From Larix sibirica (lineage: Eukaryota > Streptophyta > Pinopsida > Pinales > Pinaceae): a stretch of DNA of 27,491 bases. Positions within the stretch are counted from its first letter, which is position 1. The number at the start of each line of letters is the position of its first letter. The position numbers and the translations under genes are program-made. The notes beneath the pieces were generated by a model. That model did no database searches. It had not been told where the DNA came from and saw only the letters and a program-made list of their open reading frames with translations. Positions 1-9,472 of the stretch are shown piece by piece. The stretch is taken from positions 13,400 through 40,890 of the forward strand of contig NWUY0300047559.1 in NCBI GenBank assembly GCA_004151065.3. The letters run 5' to 3'.

Positions 1-750
1 ACTACCTTGACACATGAGGCTCAATATTGACACACAATATTGACCTGGAGAATGACTCATGATGTTGTAACTTTAACATATCCAACTTAGTATAAGAGAT
101 TGGTTGGTAGTCTCATGTATTTGATAGCAATGAGACTTGATATAATGTATGTTGTGAGTCTAATTTATAGTTTTATGGAGTCTCCAAAGAGTACTCACTA
201 GAAAGTTGGTAAAAGAATACCGATATATGTTGTTGGAACTATAGAGTTTGGAGTTATGTATACACCAGATTGAAATTTTCTTTTGACTAGTTATACAAGT
301 AGTGATTTTGCAGGAAGCAACGATGACAAGAAAATCACATCCAGTTATGTGTTTAGATTTGGATCTGCAGTAGTGGATTGGGAATCTAAGAAGCAATCCA
401 TCATGGCGTTGTCATTTGTAGAGGCAGAGTATGTAGTATCCACGGGTGCAATGTGTCAAACACTCTAGATGAGGAGAATATTGACTGATTTGTTACATGA
501 AGATGAAGGACCAACTTAGATCTATTGTGATAATAAATATTCTATAGTATTGTTGAAGAATCATGTTTTTCATAATATGAGGAAGCACGTTGATACAAGG
601 TATCACTTCATTAGATATCTTGTGAATTGTAATGAAATTTATGTTGAGTATTGCATATTTGAAGATCAACTGGAAGACATTTTTACTAAACCCTTGTCTA
701 GGGAGTTCTTTGAGTTTCACAAAGATAATTTAGGAGTGTGTATGCTGTAG
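1..750 (+). pseudogene. Ty1/copia pol relic 1 (end of RT plus RNase H)
   Basis: Translation gives the C-terminal end of a copia polyprotein. The RT tail reads RLVGSLMYL with LDIMYVVSL, followed by an RNase H region with YTSSDFAGS, SSYVFRFGS, SIMALSFVEAEY, IYCDNK, KHVDTRYHFIR and EDQLEDIFTKPLS, ending at the TAG at 748-750. These blocks match the known order in plant copia elements, where RNase H degrades the RNA of the RNA/DNA hybrid. The frame has stops in the segments PD*NF (about 273), QTL*MRR (about 467) and GPT*IYC (about 518), so it is dead. The usual DSD of the first RNase H motif reads SSD. The polypurine tract and 3' LTR follow directly, which fixes the orientation. The element is cut by the window start. 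Confidence 0.93.
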
Positions 751-790
751 GATGCGGTAGCACTTCTTTTGAAATTTTGAAAAAATAATT

Positions 791-801
791 AAGGGGGAGA
801 A
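791..801 (+). other. Polypurine tract of copia element 1
   Basis: A purine run (AAGGGGGAGAA) lies 40 bases after the pol stop and directly before the TGTTAG start of the LTR. This is where plus-strand priming is expected in LTR retrotransposons. The second and third copia remnants carry nearly the same tract at the same place. Confidence 0.85.
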
Positions 802-1715
802 TGTTAGATATAATTATTTCTCCTGCTACATAATAGTGAATTAAAGTTAAGTTCGACACAGTTAATATTTTTGCAGTAGTAGGGATTGAGGTCAGTTAAT
901 TCAGATCAATATATGTTTAGTCGGTGAGGCGGTGAGGTGGTCAAAAATTACATTAAAGGAATTTTGCAGATAGCAATAATGGCGCCACATTAAGTCTTGT
1001 TCGATATTTAAGCTTCATCCATCACATTTATTTCCACCATTCACAATCGCATTAGAATCCATCAACAGAAGTCCTTAGATGAAAAATTGGCTAAGTATCA
1101 AAGAGCTTGGAAAGTACAATAGTTTATCGGGAGTGCCGCATTAGAGATGAAAAAATGTGTTAGGCAAGAGTCCCGATGGAGCAAGTCCGACAATGTATCG
1201 GACCCAACATGTCAGTGAAATTTTATGTGCACTTAAGATTGAATTCCAATGGGGAAAGTCCAACAGGGAATCGAATACGGACATGTGGCTATCAAATCAG
1301 TTAGCCTATAAGAGTTGTATAAAGGTTCCAATTAGGAAAGGATCGATGGAGGAACCCCAACTGTTCATCATAGAGATATATCAAAGTTGCAATGAAGCAC
1401 AACAGAGTTGAAGGCCAATGGAGAGTCTCGATAGAAAACATGTCATCACATTGAAGTTATGTATCGATGTGCACAATATGTGAACACATTAGAGAGGATG
1501 AAAGGTGGAGTTCGATAACCAAGATAGGATGGCACATGGAAGAATTTCAAAGTTTCAGTTCAGTATTAAAAATGGAAGCATGGTTTTGGATCGTCGTTGG
1601 TGAATCCTGATGGACCGATAAGATGATAGTATTTTACTGACATTTTTTGTCATCATGTTTGTGATAGAATCTGACTTGATGAGATATTTTGGTTGCTGTG
1701 GAAATTTCAATTGTG

Positions 1716-1725
1716 TATAAATATA
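1716..1725 (+). promoter_or_regulatory. TATA-like box in copia LTR
   Basis: TATAAATATA lies about 165 bases before the LTR end. The homologous LTR has TATAAAGATA at 14379. Conservation in both copies and a location upstream of a poly(A) signal fit an LTR promoter. Activity is inferred only. Confidence 0.55.
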
Positions 1726-1754
1726 TGTAATTTGTATTTTTAAAGAATGAATGA

Positions 1755-1760
1755 AATAAA
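1755..1760 (+). terminator. Poly(A) signal in copia LTR
   Basis: AATAAA lies 30 bases after the TATA-like box in an A-rich stretch. The paired LTR has AATAAA at 14413. It would end the R region of the transcript. Confidence 0.5.
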
Positions 1761-1889
1761 ATAACACAAGATTTCACTTCTCATGTGTGTGTCTATGTTA
1801 ATTTTTGTGTGTGCTTTGAGTTAGTAAACTTCACCCCACACTTCATGTGGGAAGATGTTTCTTGAAGCTATAATTTTTCTAGTATGACA

Positions 1890-2650
1890 TTGTATTGTAC
1901 CCAAACCGGAATTTAGGAACACTAACTCAAAAATATGATGTACTACTGATGTATTATTGCTACAGCTCTAGTAAATATGCAGCAAGCTTATGGTCCACTT
2001 CTAGGGTTCCAAAATGGCACACTAGCTCCAAGGGTTCTTGAATCCGAAAGGCTTGGGATGGCTTGGATATGCTTGGAGTGGATATGGACTCTATTTTTTG
2101 AATATTATGTAGAATATAGAATAAAAATTGCATATTTGGATGGGTTTAGGATAGGTTTGGAGGGACTTGGAGTGGAATTGGGAGATTGGGACAACACGGG
2201 GAGGTTATTTCCAAACGGCCCAAAACGGTACTTAATAGATCTAATTTTCTATAAAAACACTTGGGATGGATTCTACAGAGTCTTAGGTTTCTGTAGCAAC
2301 TTTCAGAATGTTAATTGGAACTCCGGAGAAGAAAGTATGGCCAAAACAATGGAAGCTGGTCAGATTTGGCTAGTGAAAGAGCAAGGGTGAGAAAAATGAC
2401 AATGAAGGGTAGGGTTTTATGAAGGTAGGATAGAAGTTCTGTGGTAAATGGTTGTAGGTGGCCTGAAAAAATATGCATAGATGCAAGTTATAGTATTTTT
2501 TTATGTGTTGCATTTGTGAGAGGTAGATTGTCTAGCACATTGACCATTGGCACAATCTGGAGTGCATCACGCCTAGGAAGGCTCCATTGATTAGAGCAAT
2601 GGATGAAAGGTGTATACCCTTGTCACGTCCCCTCCCATCGATCCAACGCA
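1890..2650. other. Unassigned DNA between copia LTR and first N
   Basis: This is sequence downstream of the 3' LTR that shares nothing with the flank of the other LTR (from 14553), so it is probably a different insertion site. Part of it (about 2020-2210) is rich in GGA, TTGG and GGAT words on the plus strand. The last bases before the N contain CACGTCCCCTCCC. Apart from the ORF at 1977-2390, I see no domain, terminal repeat or RNA gene. Confidence 0.5.
1977..2390 (+). CDS. Unrecognised ORF, 137 codons
   Basis: This is the longest plus-strand reading frame outside the LINE and copia copies. It opens with an ATG and ends at a TGA. The product is rich in Trp, Gly, Leu and Tyr, with no signal peptide, repeat or motif I can name. 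Part of its length comes from the G-rich repetitive stretch, which lacks TAA, TAG and TGA by composition, so an ORF of this size could be chance. There is no paralogue in the window to test conservation. I would not treat it as a gene without transcript evidence. Confidence 0.15.
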   Translation: MQQAYGPLLGFQNGTLAPRVLESERLGMAWICLEWIWTLFFEYYVEYRIKIAYLDGFRIGLEGLGVELGDWDNTGRLFPNGPKRYLIDLIFYKNTWDGFYRVLGFCSNFQNVNWNSGEESMAKTMEAGQIWLVKEQG

Positions 2651-2651
2651 N
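2651..2651. other. Assembly seam (single N)
   Basis: One N separates unassigned DNA from the interior of copia relic 2, which begins abruptly within RT (position equivalent to 51 of relic 1). Nothing shows that the two sides are adjacent in the genome. Confidence 0.85.
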
Positions 2652-3349
2652 AATGACTCATGATGTTGTAACTTTAACAGTTCCAACTTAGTATAAGAGA
2701 TTGGTTGCTAGTCTCATGTATTTGAGAGCAATGAGACTTCATATAATGTATGTTGTGAGTCTAATTTCTAGTTTTACGGAGTCTTCAAGGAGTACTCACT
2801 GGAAAGTTGGTAAAATAATACTGATATATGTTGTTGGAACAATAGAGTTTGGAATTATGTATACATTAGATTGAAATTTTAATTTGACTGGTTATACAAG
2901 TAGTGATTTTGAAGGAATCAACGATGAAAAGAAAATCACATCCAGTTATGTGTTTATCTTTGGATCTGGAATAGTGGCTTGGGCATCTAAGAAGAAATCC
3001 ATCATGGTGTTTTCATCTATAGAGGCAAAGTATTTAGCATCCACAACTGCAACGTGTCAACCAATCTAGATGAGGAGAATATTGACTAAGTTGTTACATG
3101 AAGATGAAGGACTAACTTATATCTATTGTGATAATAAATCTTCTATGGCATTGTCGAAGAATCATGTTTTTCATGAGAATAGGAAGCACGTCGATAGAAG
3201 GTATCACTTCATTAGAGATCTTGTGAATTGTAATGAAATTTTTGTTGAGTTGCATATTTGAAGATCAACTTGCAGGCATTTTTACTAAACCCTTGGCTGA
3301 GGAGTTCTTTGAGTTTCACAGAGATAATTTAAGAGTGTGTATGTTGTAG
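2652..3349 (+). pseudogene. Ty1/copia pol relic 2 (end of RT plus RNase H)
   Basis: This is the same family as relic 1 and collinear with 51-750. It carries RLVASLMYL, YTSSDFEGI, SSYVFIFGS, SIMVFSSIEAKY, IYCDNKSSMALSKNHVFHENRKHVDRRYHFIRDL, then a 2-base deletion near 3248 that shifts the frame before the TKPLAE region. The frame ends at the TAG at 3347-3349. It shares two stops with relic 1: LD*NF (about 2875) and QPI*MRR (3067-3069), the latter at a position that is normally Trp in this family. It keeps sense codons where relic 1 has a third stop. The polypurine tract and LTR start follow. Confidence 0.92.
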
Positions 3350-3388
3350 GATGCAATAGTACTTGTTTTGAAATTTTGCATAAATGAT

Positions 3389-3400
3389 TAAGGGGGGGAA
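3389..3400 (+). other. Polypurine tract of copia element 2
   Basis: A run of G after TAA (TAAGGGGGGGAA) sits directly before TGTTGGAAAT, matching the arrangement at 791-801 and 9461-9472. Confidence 0.8.
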
Positions 3401-3446
3401 TGTTGGAAATAATTATTTCTCTTTCCATGTAATGGTCAATTAAAGT
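3401..3446 (+). repeat. Start of copia 3' LTR, cut by LINE C
   Basis: TGTTGGAAATAATTATTTCTC aligns with the first bases of the complete LTR at 802. Homology stops at TAATGGTCAATTAAAGT (3430-3446), where a T-rich run and LINE C begin. The same site is interrupted in the third copia copy at 9518. The rest of this LTR is absent; repeat Q is reached at 5648 instead. Confidence 0.85.
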
Positions 3447-3789
3447 TTATTTTTTCTAAATAAGTAGAGAACATTTATATTATGATATAGGGAAAAAATA
3501 CAAGGATCCATAATACAGATAGTGTTTATCCTCCCTCTTGGGGATACCAAACTAAAATAAAGATCCTGAAGGTCTACACTAATAGCATAATTCAAAAAAA
3601 TATCTTAAGCTCTGATCCTACTCATGGGATATCTATTATAGTATCTATCATAATTGTCTTTGTAGCTGACAAAAATAGACAGACTTTGCATACTACTAGT
3701 GCAAGAAAAAAAACCTAAGTTAAGGGAAAAAGTAGAGCTATGCATGGACTCGAAAAGAAGACCAGGAACCTGGCTTTCTCTGGTTGGGA

Positions 3790-4835
3790 TATGCGTCATC
3801 TAGAATAGAGATAGGGGCATCCTTGGAGGTCCCTAGCAGGCTTGCAGTTCGACTTGTGCTAGATTCAATGTGCTACATGGTGATGTGCATCTTGGAAGTC
3901 ATAAAGCAGTTGATGCGCTTAATGTATTCCACCAAATTGAGGACTTCCTCACCTGGATTGTTGGTGGAGCTCTCCATAGATAGCAAATTGTCTGTGACCT
4001 TGCACAAGACCCAGTTCAGGGAAACCGAACCTTCATAGTGAGTGGTGAAGTCTCTGACACTTCTTGGGTTTTGAATCCAACGCGCGAGCAGGTTCTCATT
4101 ATCGTCCATCACTTCATCACAAGGAGGATCCAGATATCTGCCCATTTCCTCCTTGCTCGCACCGGCTTTGTCCTCATTGGTTTGGGTTTGAGAAGCCTAT
4201 TCATGAATGAACACAATGTTGAATTTACTGGCCAACCGCGTGACACTATCATTTAGGATATTAGCTTCCCTTTAAAGACCCTTGATGATGGTCCCAATAT
4301 TATTGCTCGATTTTTGTCGTATCTCCCTATCCACCAGGATTTGACCAAGAGTGAGCTTCCCTTTCCAGTATCCAATGAGAGGGTAGTCGAAAAGGGCTTG
4401 CTGAGAACACATTGCACCAGGTTCGGATTCTCAGAAGGAGAGATAATCAACAGGTTGCAAGTGTTGGATTCCCTGAAATTTCTCGCACAATTCCTTTTCT
4501 TTCATTTCAATCATGTTCCTGATTTTTGGTTGGATGGAGCTCCTGGAGGCCATGGCCACTTCAGCCACTCTAAGTTGATTGGTGGTAACACTTCCATGCT
4601 CTATGTGGAACATGATGCATTTCTTTGGATGACCCATATTATCACTCCAGATCAGACAAGATTGATGGGTGTTTTCCACTTCTGCTATAGACAGTCCAGA
4701 AATGGGATGAGTTTGGTGAATTTGGTCATTGACATTTTTGTAGTTTCTTTCCTTAATAGTCTTGTACCTGCCATTAAGTTGGCCTTTATGGTTTATGATT
4801 GTCTCATACCTGTGATTATGCTTGTAGATCTCATT
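3790..4835 (-). pseudogene. Unassigned 3' ORF of LINE family 1, copy C
   Basis: Minus-strand frame downstream of RNase H. Recognisable blocks are shared with copies A and B: SDNMGHPKKCIMFHIEHGSV, MKEKELCEKFQGIQHLQPVD, SFWESEPGAMCSQQ, REANILNDSV, DDNENLLARWIQNPRSVRDF and STNNPGEEVLNLVEYIKR. Between 4679 and 3873 the reading stays in one frame, with stops after IIKGL and after VFIHE; the second is shared with copy B. A frameshift lies near 4690. I recognise no family. A coiled-coil-like stretch surrounds GLxREANILNDSVTRLASK. The opposite strand is also open over 4314-4877 but gives a hydrophobic product typical of an antisense shadow. Confidence 0.5.
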
Positions 4836-4878
4836 GAATCCTTTGTAGAGGATCCCTATACCATGCTTGAGGGCTGAG

Positions 4879-5590
4879 TTAGGCTACATCGATAACCTGT
4901 CCTTGGTCCATGTGATCCTCATGGTTATATTCATAGATTTGGTGGTTACCATCTTGTCCATCCCTGGGGGTGTTGTTGTTGTTGTCTACCTTTGTCCTTC
5001 CCATGCCAGGATCTGCATGTGGGTTTATCTGTCCTCTGCCACTTGGATCGTGGTTACTGAGAGAATGATGTTCCATGTCTTTGGTGGAGAGTGAGTGAAA
5101 TCTAGGCATGAAGGACTCTCTTTCCATCCTAGTTGGAGTGTCATCTATCACTCTTGTTCCGGTCGTGGTTGCTGCGTTTGCCATGAGTTCAACGACTTTG
5201 TTTCCCTCTCTTCTGATGTGTCTGGGGATCAGCATGGGATGTCTTTAATCAAGTTCACCATTGTTCTCATTTCTTCTTCCAGTCTCCAATTTTGGCTAAG
5301 AGCTTTGACAGACATCCCATTCAGAATTTTCCCATAGTGTTGATAAGTATTTGAGAATATCCTTCCACGATGAGTTTCTTGTATTGATTCATGCCCTCGA
5401 TTTCGAGTCCTTTATTTAGAGATTCTAATTCAGCTACATTATTGCTGTTAATTCCCATGTAACCTGCATTTAGTCTGAGAATTTCTCCTGCTTCATTTCT
5501 AAAGACTCCTCCAAAACCAACATGGCTGGGATTGTTTTTGGAAGCCCCAGAAAAATTGAGTTTGATGAATCCTTCAGGAGGAGGACTCCA
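4879..5590 (-). pseudogene. LINE RNase H domain, copy C (inactive)
   Basis: On the minus strand the domain starts with SPPPEGFIKLNFSGASKNNP and GFGGV, followed by NNVAELESLNKGL, KKLIVEG and IRREGNKVVELMANAA. This is the pattern of the RNase H domain at the end of plant LINE ORF2 (RVT_3 type), which removes template RNA. The first catalytic Asp of the usual NFDGAS is Ser, and the Asp of VEGD is Tyr. A one-base deletion in the T run near 5323 (four Ts, against five in copy A) shifts the frame. All three lesions are shared with copy B. An 85-residue Asn-rich hydrophilic tail ends at VIDVA and the stop at 4879. Confidence 0.85.
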
Positions 5591-5647
5591 GAATGAGGGA
5601 CTGGAGGTGCAAGGAGTGCGGTAATTAGAAGTTCTAACCCATAGTTG

Positions 5648-6395
5648 GTGATTACCTATTCAAATAACCTCAAATAATTATTAATAACTGTGAATAAAAC
5701 ATGTTGTCCAAGTTAATAACTTTAAATAATGTCCAAGTTAAATTTGAATCAAGACTCCATTTATAAACATGATTAAGAATATTATCATTTCCTTGAATCC
5801 TCTCTGTAAATAATACAGTTTTATTGAAAATTTTGAAAAATATGGTACCCCCACCAATGATCAAATTTGAAGGGTTGGCCTTAATTTGAATTTGATGGGC
5901 ATATATTCAACTAACCATTCAACGATGAAAGGTTATATTAATAATTTCATTTCTATTGACAAGTGTGAATTAAGTAAACCTTTCAAATAAAAAAAATATG
6001 AAATAAAATATTTACCTTTCAAATCTTTACAATCTAAGTCCAAATGTGGGATAGAATGGTGGAGGAGCAAGGAAGTGGATGCCTCTTGTAGGGAAGTGTT
6101 GACAAGTGGGTATTAACAATGTCAATATATCGTTTGTTCCTAGATTGATTTTTTTTTGTGATAATTTAAATGTTCACTTTGAAAAAAATGAGAATGGACT
6201 ACTACAAATTTGCAATCCCTACCCAAAAATGGACTGCTGCAATAATGCACTACACAATACTAGTTGTTGATAGTCGGGTATTGGATGCAATCCATTTGTA
6301 TTGAAGCATTCAAAATGAGAATGGACTTCTAACAATCCACTCATTCAAATTTGCAATCCATTTGTAGTTTGTTGTAAATTAAACCTTCTCGTACT
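5648..6395. repeat. Repeat Q, left part
   Basis: This is collinear with 14840-15615 (repeat P) with scattered substitutions and small indels. It begins at the LINE C breakpoint, within GGTGATTACC (P has CGTGATGACC). Its right edge is the insertion site of the short LTR at 6396, and its continuation is found at 17066. The sequence is AT-rich, with no ORF of substance and no terminal inverted repeat that I can see. It may be old intergenic DNA copied along with the LINE/copia composite. The short minus-strand ORF at 5670-5864 resembles no known protein. Confidence 0.8.
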
Positions 6396-6593
6396 TGTTA
6401 AGAGTTGTAATCTCAATGGTCCTAAGTTGGTTAGTTAGTTGAGTTATTAGTTAATTCTAGTTTGACTAGGACACTTGGTTTTCCCATAGTATTTCCTATC
6501 CCATAGTATTGGACAGTGGTATTGATGTGATGTAATCCTATATAAGCTTATGGTTAATAATCAGAAGGCAATGAATATGCCCACTTGTGTTCC
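6396..6593 (+). repeat. Short LTR (about 233 bp), left part
   Basis: The repeat starts TGTTAAGAG, directly after GTACT. It ends at the N in CTTGTGTTCC, while the same sequence continues at 16842-17065 to the end TTTTAACA. The termini TGTTAA and TTAACA are perfect inverted repeats, as in LTRs. TATATAA lies at 6539-6545. From 6405 to 6593 it matches 16842-17030 with one visible mismatch (GCCC against ACCC). It is either one solo LTR represented twice by overlapping contig ends, or the two LTRs of a young element whose interior is missing from the assembly. Orientation follows the TATA box. Confidence 0.8.
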
Positions 6594-6594
6594 N
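6594..6594. other. Assembly seam (single N)
   Basis: The N joins the inside of the short LTR to the inside of LINE A (AGGATCCATAATACAG). Neither neighbour's expected continuation is on the other side: the LTR continues at 17032. Confidence 0.88.
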
Positions 6595-6865
6595 AGGATC
6601 CATAATACAGATAGTGTTTATCCTCCCTCTTGGGGATACCAAACTAAAATAAAGATCTTGAAGGTCTATATTGATAGCATAATTCAAAAAAATATCTTTA
6701 GCTCTGATCCTACTCATGGGATATCTATTATAGCATATATCATAATTGTCTTTGTAGCTAACAAAAATAGACAAACTCTGCATACTGCTAGTGCAAGAAA
6801 AATAACCTAAGTTAAGGGCAACAATAGAGCTATGCATGGACTTGAAAAGAAGAATAGGAACCTGG

Positions 6866-7850
6866 CTATACTTGGTCGAGATCTGCATCATCTGGAGTAG
6901 CGATAGGGGCATACTTGGATGTCCTTGGTAGGCTTGCGGTTCGCCTGGTGCTAGCTTCAATGTGATCCATGGTGATGTGCATCTTGGAATTCATCAAGAG
7001 GTTGATGCACTTGATATATTCCATCGAATTGAGGACTTCCTCACCTGGATTGCTAGTGGAGATCTCTAGAGATAGCGAATTGTCCGTGAGCTTGCACAGG
7101 TCCCAGTTAAGGGAAGCCAAACATTCATAGTGCATGGCCAAGTCTCTAACACTTCCTGGGTTTTGAATCCAAGGCTCAAGCGGGTTCTCATTGTCGTCCA
7201 TCAATTCATAATAGGGGGGCTCTTGATCTCCTCCCTCTTCCTCCTTGCTCGCACCAGTTTTGTCCTCATTGGTATGGGTTTGAGAAGTCAATATAGGAAT
7301 GAACACAATGTTGATTTTGTTGTCCAGCCACGTGACACTATCATTCAGGATATTAGCTTCTCTATGAAGACCCTTGATGATGTTCCCATGATTTTTTCTT
7401 GGGTTCTATCGTATCTCCCTTTCCACCAGGATTTGACGAAGACTGAGTTTCCCATTCCGGTATGCAATGAGAGTGTGGCCAAAAAGGTCTTGCCGAGAAC
7501 ACATTGCACAAGGGTCGGGTTCCCAGAAGGAAAGAGAATCAACAGGTTGCAAGTGTTGGCTTCCCTGAAAGTTGTCCCACAATTCCTTTTCTTTCATTTA
7601 AATCACGTTCTTGATTTCTGACTGGATGGAGCTCCTGGAGGCCCTAGCCACTTCAACCGCTCTGAGTTGACTGGTGGTAACACTTCCATTCTCTCTGTGG
7701 AACATGATGCATTTATTTGGAAAACCCATATTATCACTCCAAAATAGACAAGATCGATTGATGTTTTCCACTTCTTCTATAGACGGACCAAAAATGGGAA
7801 TGAGGTTGGTGAATTTGGTCATTGACGTTTTCGTAGTTTATTTCCTTAAT
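6866..7850 (-). pseudogene. Unassigned 3' ORF of LINE family 1, copy A
   Basis: From 7822 to 6866 the minus strand stays in one frame without frameshift. It is interrupted by stops after IKNVI (about 7598) and EREIR (about 7403), neither of which occurs in B or C. The last 146 codons are open: FIPILTSQTHTNEDKTG, then an acidic KEEEGGDQEPP stretch, DDNENPLEPWIQNPGSVRDL, and STSNPGEEVLNSMEYIK. The stop shared by B and C after VFIPE is a sense codon here. Amino-acid identity to B over the first 75 residues is clearly lower than nucleotide identity, so there is no sign of purifying selection since A and B split. Confidence 0.5.
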
Positions 7851-7971
7851 AGTATTGTACCTTCCATTAAGTTGGCCTTTACGGTTCATGATTGTCTTGT
7901 ACCTATGCTTGTGCTTGCATATCTCACTAAATCCTTTCCGGAGGATCCCTGTACCATGCTTGAGGGTTGAG

Positions 7972-8690
7972 TTAGGCTACATTGATAATCTGTCCTTGGG
8001 CCATGTGCTCCTCATGGTTAAATTCGTAGATTTGGGGGTTACTGTCTTGTCCATCCCTGGGGGTGTTGTTGTTGCTATATACATTTTTCCTTTCCATGCC
8101 ACGATTTGCATGTGGTTTCATCTGTCCTCTGCCACTTGGATCATGGTTACTGAGAGAATGATGCTCCATGTCTTTGGTGGAGAGTGAGTGATAGCTAGGC
8201 ATGAAGGACTCTCTTGCTAGCCTAGTTGGAGTGTCATCTATCACTCTTGCTCTAGTTGTGGTTCCTATGTTTTCCATGAGGTCAACAACTTTGTTTCCCT
8301 CTCTTCTGACATGGCCGAAGATCAGCATGGGTGTGTCTTTGATCAAGTTCTCCATTGTTCTCATTTCTTCTTCCAGTCTCCAATTTTGGCTAAGGGCTTC
8401 GGTGGATGCCCCATTCAGAATTTTTCCCATAGTGTTGATCAGTATTTCAAAATCTCCTTCCACGATGAGTTTCCTATATTGATTCATGCCCACTATTTTG
8501 ATTCCTTTATTTAGAGCTTCTAATTCATTTACATTATTTTTGTTAATTCCCATGTAACCTACATATAGTTTGAGAATTTATCCTACTTCATTTCTGAAGA
8601 CTCCTCCAAAACCGGTCTGGCCGATATTTTTTGGCAGCCCCATCAAAATTGAGTTTGATAAAGCCTTCAGGAGGAGGACTCCAGAATGAG
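7972..8690 (-). pseudogene. LINE RNase H domain, copy A (best preserved)
   Basis: The minus strand reads PEGFIKLNFDGA at about 8665-8630, then GFGGVFRNEVG, MGINKNNVNELEALNKGI, RKLIVEGDFEILINTMGK and VRREGNKVVDLMENIG. The Asp of NFDGA, the Glu of ELEAL and the Asp of VEGD match the catalytic positions of the family. A one-base loss after KK (about 8622) and a stop after RNEVG (about 8578) break the N-terminal part. From 8553 the frame is open for 193 codons, running through a hydrophilic tail to INVA and the stop at 7972. The tail is longer than is usual for such proteins. Confidence 0.87.
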
Positions 8691-8740
8691 GGATTAGAGG
8701 TGCGGGGAGTGTGGGAATTAGAAGTGGTAACTATATTTGG

Positions 8741-9397
8741 GGGTTAAAGGCCCAAGATTTTAAAATTATATCTTCCCTAGGATTTAGATTTTTGTCTTCC
8801 TCCGACCAAGATTGGATCTCCACAATCTCTTTGAGCATTAATTTGAGTTTTAACAAGCCACCTCTTGAGGGGAGGAATGATTCCTGAATATTTTGTTGTT
8901 TCGTTCATTCTAGATAACCCAAAGTAGACAGGGGAGAACAACTACCAGAGTCTGTTGAGGATGGGACTATTGAAGGGATTACAGTTCCAGTTGAGTAAGG
9001 TTGAGTTAATATTGGTTATGTCTCTTTTGGTTAGTTTTAATATGGTTGCTCCTTTGTCCTAGAGTCCATTAATATAGGGGCATGAGTTAAATAAGGGCTC
9101 CTGGTTTTCCCCTCCTTGATGGCATAGATGACATAAATTTGGTTTTGTGAATCCTCTTTTGGTCAGATTGTCCCAGGTGAGTGTTCAATTTTTTATGAGG
9201 AGTCAGAGGAAGGTGGAGAATTTCAGCCATATTTTTGTGTTCTAAACTTGTTTCCAGATGGGTTCGTCCTGCAGATTGTGGTGGCTAGAATATATGAAGA
9301 AGCCTTCTTTGATTGAGAAGCTTCCTTTAGGAAATTATCCCCATATAAGTTTGTCCTCTCCCTCTTTGGTTTTAATTCTTATGTTTTGTAGCTCTTC
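8741..9397 (-). pseudogene. LINE ORF2 middle region with zinc-binding motif, copy A
   Basis: Minus-strand translation in the relevant frames gives STFLxLLIKN, LTWDNLTKRGFTKPNLCHLCHQGGE (about 9200-9060), the pattern of the zf-RVT region that lies between RT and RNase H in plant LINEs. It is broken by stops. It is nearly identical to 11724-12380 of copy B, in contrast to the rest of copy A. It ends at the N, where copy B continues with AGAAATAGCG. Confidence 0.75.
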
Positions 9398-9398
9398 N
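9398..9398. other. Assembly seam (single N)
   Basis: The N joins the interior of LINE A to the end of a copia pol gene. LINE B shows what should follow on the left (12381 onward). Relic 2 shows what should precede on the right. Confidence 0.88.
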
Positions 9399-9472
9399 AT
9401 TTAGGAGTGTGTATGTTGTAGGATGTAGTAGTGATTGTTTTTAAATTTTGCATAAATAATTAAAGGGGGGAA
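9399..9472 (+). pseudogene. Ty1/copia pol relic 3 (last codons) and polypurine tract
   Basis: The reading LGVCML and TAG (9402-9422) is identical in sense to the end of relic 1. It is followed by the same short 3' stretch and a polypurine tract (TAAAGGGGGGAA, 9461-9472). The rest of the element lies beyond the N. Confidence 0.85.

Larger units (their letters stand above)
802..1889 (+). repeat. Copia 3' LTR, complete, about 1.09 kb
   Basis: The repeat starts TGTTAGATAT right after the polypurine tract and ends TATGACA, giving the usual TG...CA termini. From about 833 it aligns with 13509-14552, the right half of a second LTR interrupted by LINE B. The two diverge just after TGACATT, which supports the 3' boundary within two or three bases. 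A TATA-like box (1716) and AATAAA (1755) lie near the 3' end, as expected for U3-R of a plant LTR. No LINE is inserted in this copy, so it shows the uninterrupted structure. Short ORFs at 1157-1411 (+) and 1555-1767 (-) lie in the LTR and resemble no known protein. Confidence 0.88.
3446..5648 (-). mobile_element. LINE-1 family copy C (partial, minus strand)
   Basis: This is the 3' part of a LINE inserted in the copia LTR. Its minus-strand 3' end is the A-rich run at 3446-3456 (T on the plus strand), directly after the target sequence. Reading on the minus strand from 5648 come an RNase H domain, a hydrophilic tail, an unassigned downstream ORF and a 3' UTR. It is collinear with 9518-11723 of copy B at roughly 95% identity by eye, and with copy A at lower identity. 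At 5648 it stops at a point equivalent to 11721-11726 in B and joins repeat Q, so RT and the zinc-binding region are missing. Confidence 0.88.
6595..9397 (-). mobile_element. LINE-1 family copy A (partial, minus strand)
   Basis: This is collinear with 9582-12380 of copy B over its whole length. On the minus strand it holds part of ORF2 (zinc-binding RT region, RNase H), the unassigned 3' ORF and part of the 3' UTR; both ends are cut by Ns. Up to about 8741 it differs from B at roughly one base in ten by eye, but from there to 9397 I see only about three differences in 650 bases. It keeps the RNase H Asp residues and lacks the frameshift shared by B and C, so it is a separate insertion or an older lineage. 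Confidence 0.9.

Noticed and set aside
1157-1411. ORF of 84 codons inside the copia LTR
   Set aside because: The frame is not kept in the paired LTR at 13800-14060 and no motif is visible.
4314-4877. Plus-strand ORF of 187 codons in LINE C (similar ones at 7130-7621 and 10747-11169)
   Set aside because: Codon-aligned antisense of the LINE's downstream ORF. The product is a hydrophobic string without motifs, as expected opposite a hydrophilic coding frame, and its extent differs between copies.
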